A stretch of 6,822 nt of DNA, taken from positions 1 to 6,822 of the forward strand of contig WGAK01000146.1 in assembly GCA_015494815.1 (NCBI GenBank). The letters are read 5' to 3'. The translations under genes and the position numbers were made by a program. This document shows positions 5,705-6,822 of this stretch, one piece after another; position 1 is the stretch's first letter; each line of letters opens with the position of its first letter. The stretch is from Anaerolineales bacterium (GTDB lineage Bacteria; Chloroflexota; Anaerolineae; Anaerolineales; DRMV01). Under the pieces are notes generated by a model. The model worked only from the letters and a program-made list of their open reading frames with translations. It made no database searches and had not been told where the DNA came from.

Positions 5705-6822
5705 TCAGGCGCCGGACGTCGTGTTGAGGTGATAGTATTCGCCACCCACATGCTCGAACCAGGGCCGCGAGGCCAGCAGCGCAAAAATGGGGCCGGGCGG
5801 GCAGCGGCGAATCAGGTTCACCGCCGCGTACAGTTCTTTGGCCGACACATGGCCCTGGGGGGTGAGTTTCGACAATTCGCGCATCACCAGCACCAGCAGG
5901 TCCTCCAGGGGGATTTTCTGCTGCTGGATGCGCTGCCATACGGGGTCCAGGGCCTCGGGGTCGGGCACATGGAAGGCCATCAGGTCTTCGTAGGCATTGC
6001 CCACGGGCACATTCTGGGGGCGAATGTGCAGCCGTCCGTGCTCGTCCACCAGCACGGTGCGCAACCAGGTGCGAATGGGGCGCTGGGTCTGGGCCCGCAC
6101 CAGCACTTCGCCGGGCCGAGCGCCCGGCCGCACCCAGATGCGACTGCCGGGGAACAGCCCTTTGGCCCGGTACCACTCGCCCAGGCCGTAGATGTATTTG
6201 TGCGGCCGCACGACCCAGGTCGGGAAGCCGTGCCCGCTGGCCGCGTCCACCATCTGGAAGCGGATGCGCGGGGCTTCGTACGCGGTAGGGAACAAGTGCC
6301 GCACCCGCGCGGACAAGGGCAGCGTGCCCGCGCGCCAGTGAGGATAGATGAGCACCAGTTCGATTTCCTCGTCGTCCTGGCCGGGCAAGTCCTGCGGGTC
6401 GGGCGGCGGCGAGAGTTCGTCGCCCAGCCAGGCCTCCAAAACCCGCAGTTCGTCGGGCAGCACCGTGGGGTCATACTCCAACGGCGTGTAGCGCAGCCAC
6501 AAGGGCACCTCGCGCACGCCCTCGGGCTCCATCGAGCGCAGGAACCAGAGCACCTGGCCGGCCGGGCCGACCTCGTCGAAACGCTCGTCTTGCTGCAATG
6601 CCCAGTCCAGCGAAAACGCGGCCAACTTGGGGTTCACATCGCCGGGCATGTCCAGATGGGGGAGGATGTCTTCGGTGGGCAACGGGCCGCCCTCGGCCAT
6701 GAACAGCACCGCCTCGGCCAGGTTCAGGTTGCCGGGGTGAATGTCCACCAGCAGGGCCCTGGGGAACCACCGCCCCGCGATGTAGACGAAATCGTCGCTG
6801 GCCTGCAGGGCTTCCACGATGC
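5705..6822 (-). CDS. Uncharacterised protein with two winged-helix-like segments, C-terminal part (partial)
   Basis: I do not recognise this gene by name. The frame is open to the right edge; a GTG at 6817-6815 could start a 370-residue protein, but the codon before it is also sense and no binding site can be seen, so the gene probably begins outside. Counting from that GTG, residues 8-40 hold DFVYIAGRWFPRALL and HPGNLNLAEAVLFM. Residues 46-95 (LPTEDILPHLDMP to RFDEVGPAGQVLWFLR) look like a winged helix. An acidic proline-rich linker spans about 133-152. Residues 200-282 appear beta-rich, with GLGEWYRAKGLFPGSRIWVR. Residues 318-366 (HVSAKELYAAV to WFEHVGGEYYHLN) resemble a second winged helix. 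Both winged segments end in a similar F-x-x-VG-x-x-x-x-x-L pattern. A DNA- or RNA-binding role is inference. It sits 33 nt before the 145-residue helix-turn-helix-like gene. Confidence 0.82.
   Translation of the reverse strand, partial: IVEALQASDDFVYIAGRWFPRALLVDIHPGNLNLAEAVLFMAEGGPLPTEDILPHLDMPGDVNPKLAAFSLDWALQQDERFDEVGPAGQVLWFLRSMEPEGVREVPLWLRYTPLEYDPTVLPDELRVLEAWLGDELSPPPDPQDLPGQDDEEIELVLIYPHWRAGTLPLSARVRHLFPTAYEAPRIRFQMVDAASGHGFPTWVVRPHKYIYGLGEWYRAKGLFPGSRIWVRPGARPGEVLVRAQTQRPIRTWLRTVLVDEHGRLHIRPQNVPVGNAYEDLMAFHVPDPEALDPVWQRIQQQKIPLEDLLVLVMRELSKLTPQGHVSAKELYAAVNLIRRCPPGPIFALLASRPWFEHVGGEYYHLNTTSGA

Overview
The window is about 6.8 kb of GC-rich bacterial DNA. Every gene I can support lies on the minus strand, so transcription runs from high to low coordinates. 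No rRNA, tRNA, CRISPR array or mobile element was seen. The protein style suggests a member of the Chloroflexota, probably class Anaerolineae. The grounds are a substrate-binding lipoprotein with an L-A-A-C lipobox and a long Ala/Glu/Gln/Thr linker, and a two-helix membrane protein that resembles the DUF6754 family I associate with that group. This taxonomic call is inference from recall, not from a search.

In transcription order, the right end (5234-6822) holds two uncharacterised genes. The first is the C-terminal part of a larger protein that runs off the window and appears to carry two winged-helix-like segments. The second, 33 nt downstream, is a 145-residue protein ending in a helix-turn-helix-like segment. 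A structured 159-bp gap (5075-5233) follows, with three inverted repeats and an extended -10 promoter; one repeat brackets the -10 box.

The middle (1721-5074) reads as one glycolytic transcription unit: pyruvate kinase (pyk), a DUF6754-like membrane protein starting 17 nt after pyk, and glyceraldehyde-3-phosphate dehydrogenase (gap) 45 nt later. It ends at a clear Rho-independent terminator 21 nt past gap. Both enzymes belong to the ATP- and NADH-yielding lower half of glycolysis. The membrane protein between them has no known role.

The left end (1-1655) begins a separate unit with its own sigma70-like promoter. It encodes an AapJ-type general L-amino-acid binding lipoprotein and then, after a strong intercistronic hairpin, the N-terminal 113 residues of an AapQ-type permease that continues past base 1. 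Together these would capture amino acids outside the membrane and pass them to an ABC importer whose remaining subunits presumably lie beyond the window.

The best candidates for undescribed biology are the two-gene putative DNA-binding cassette, the DUF6754-like gene inside the pyk-gap unit, and the inverted repeats ahead of pyk.
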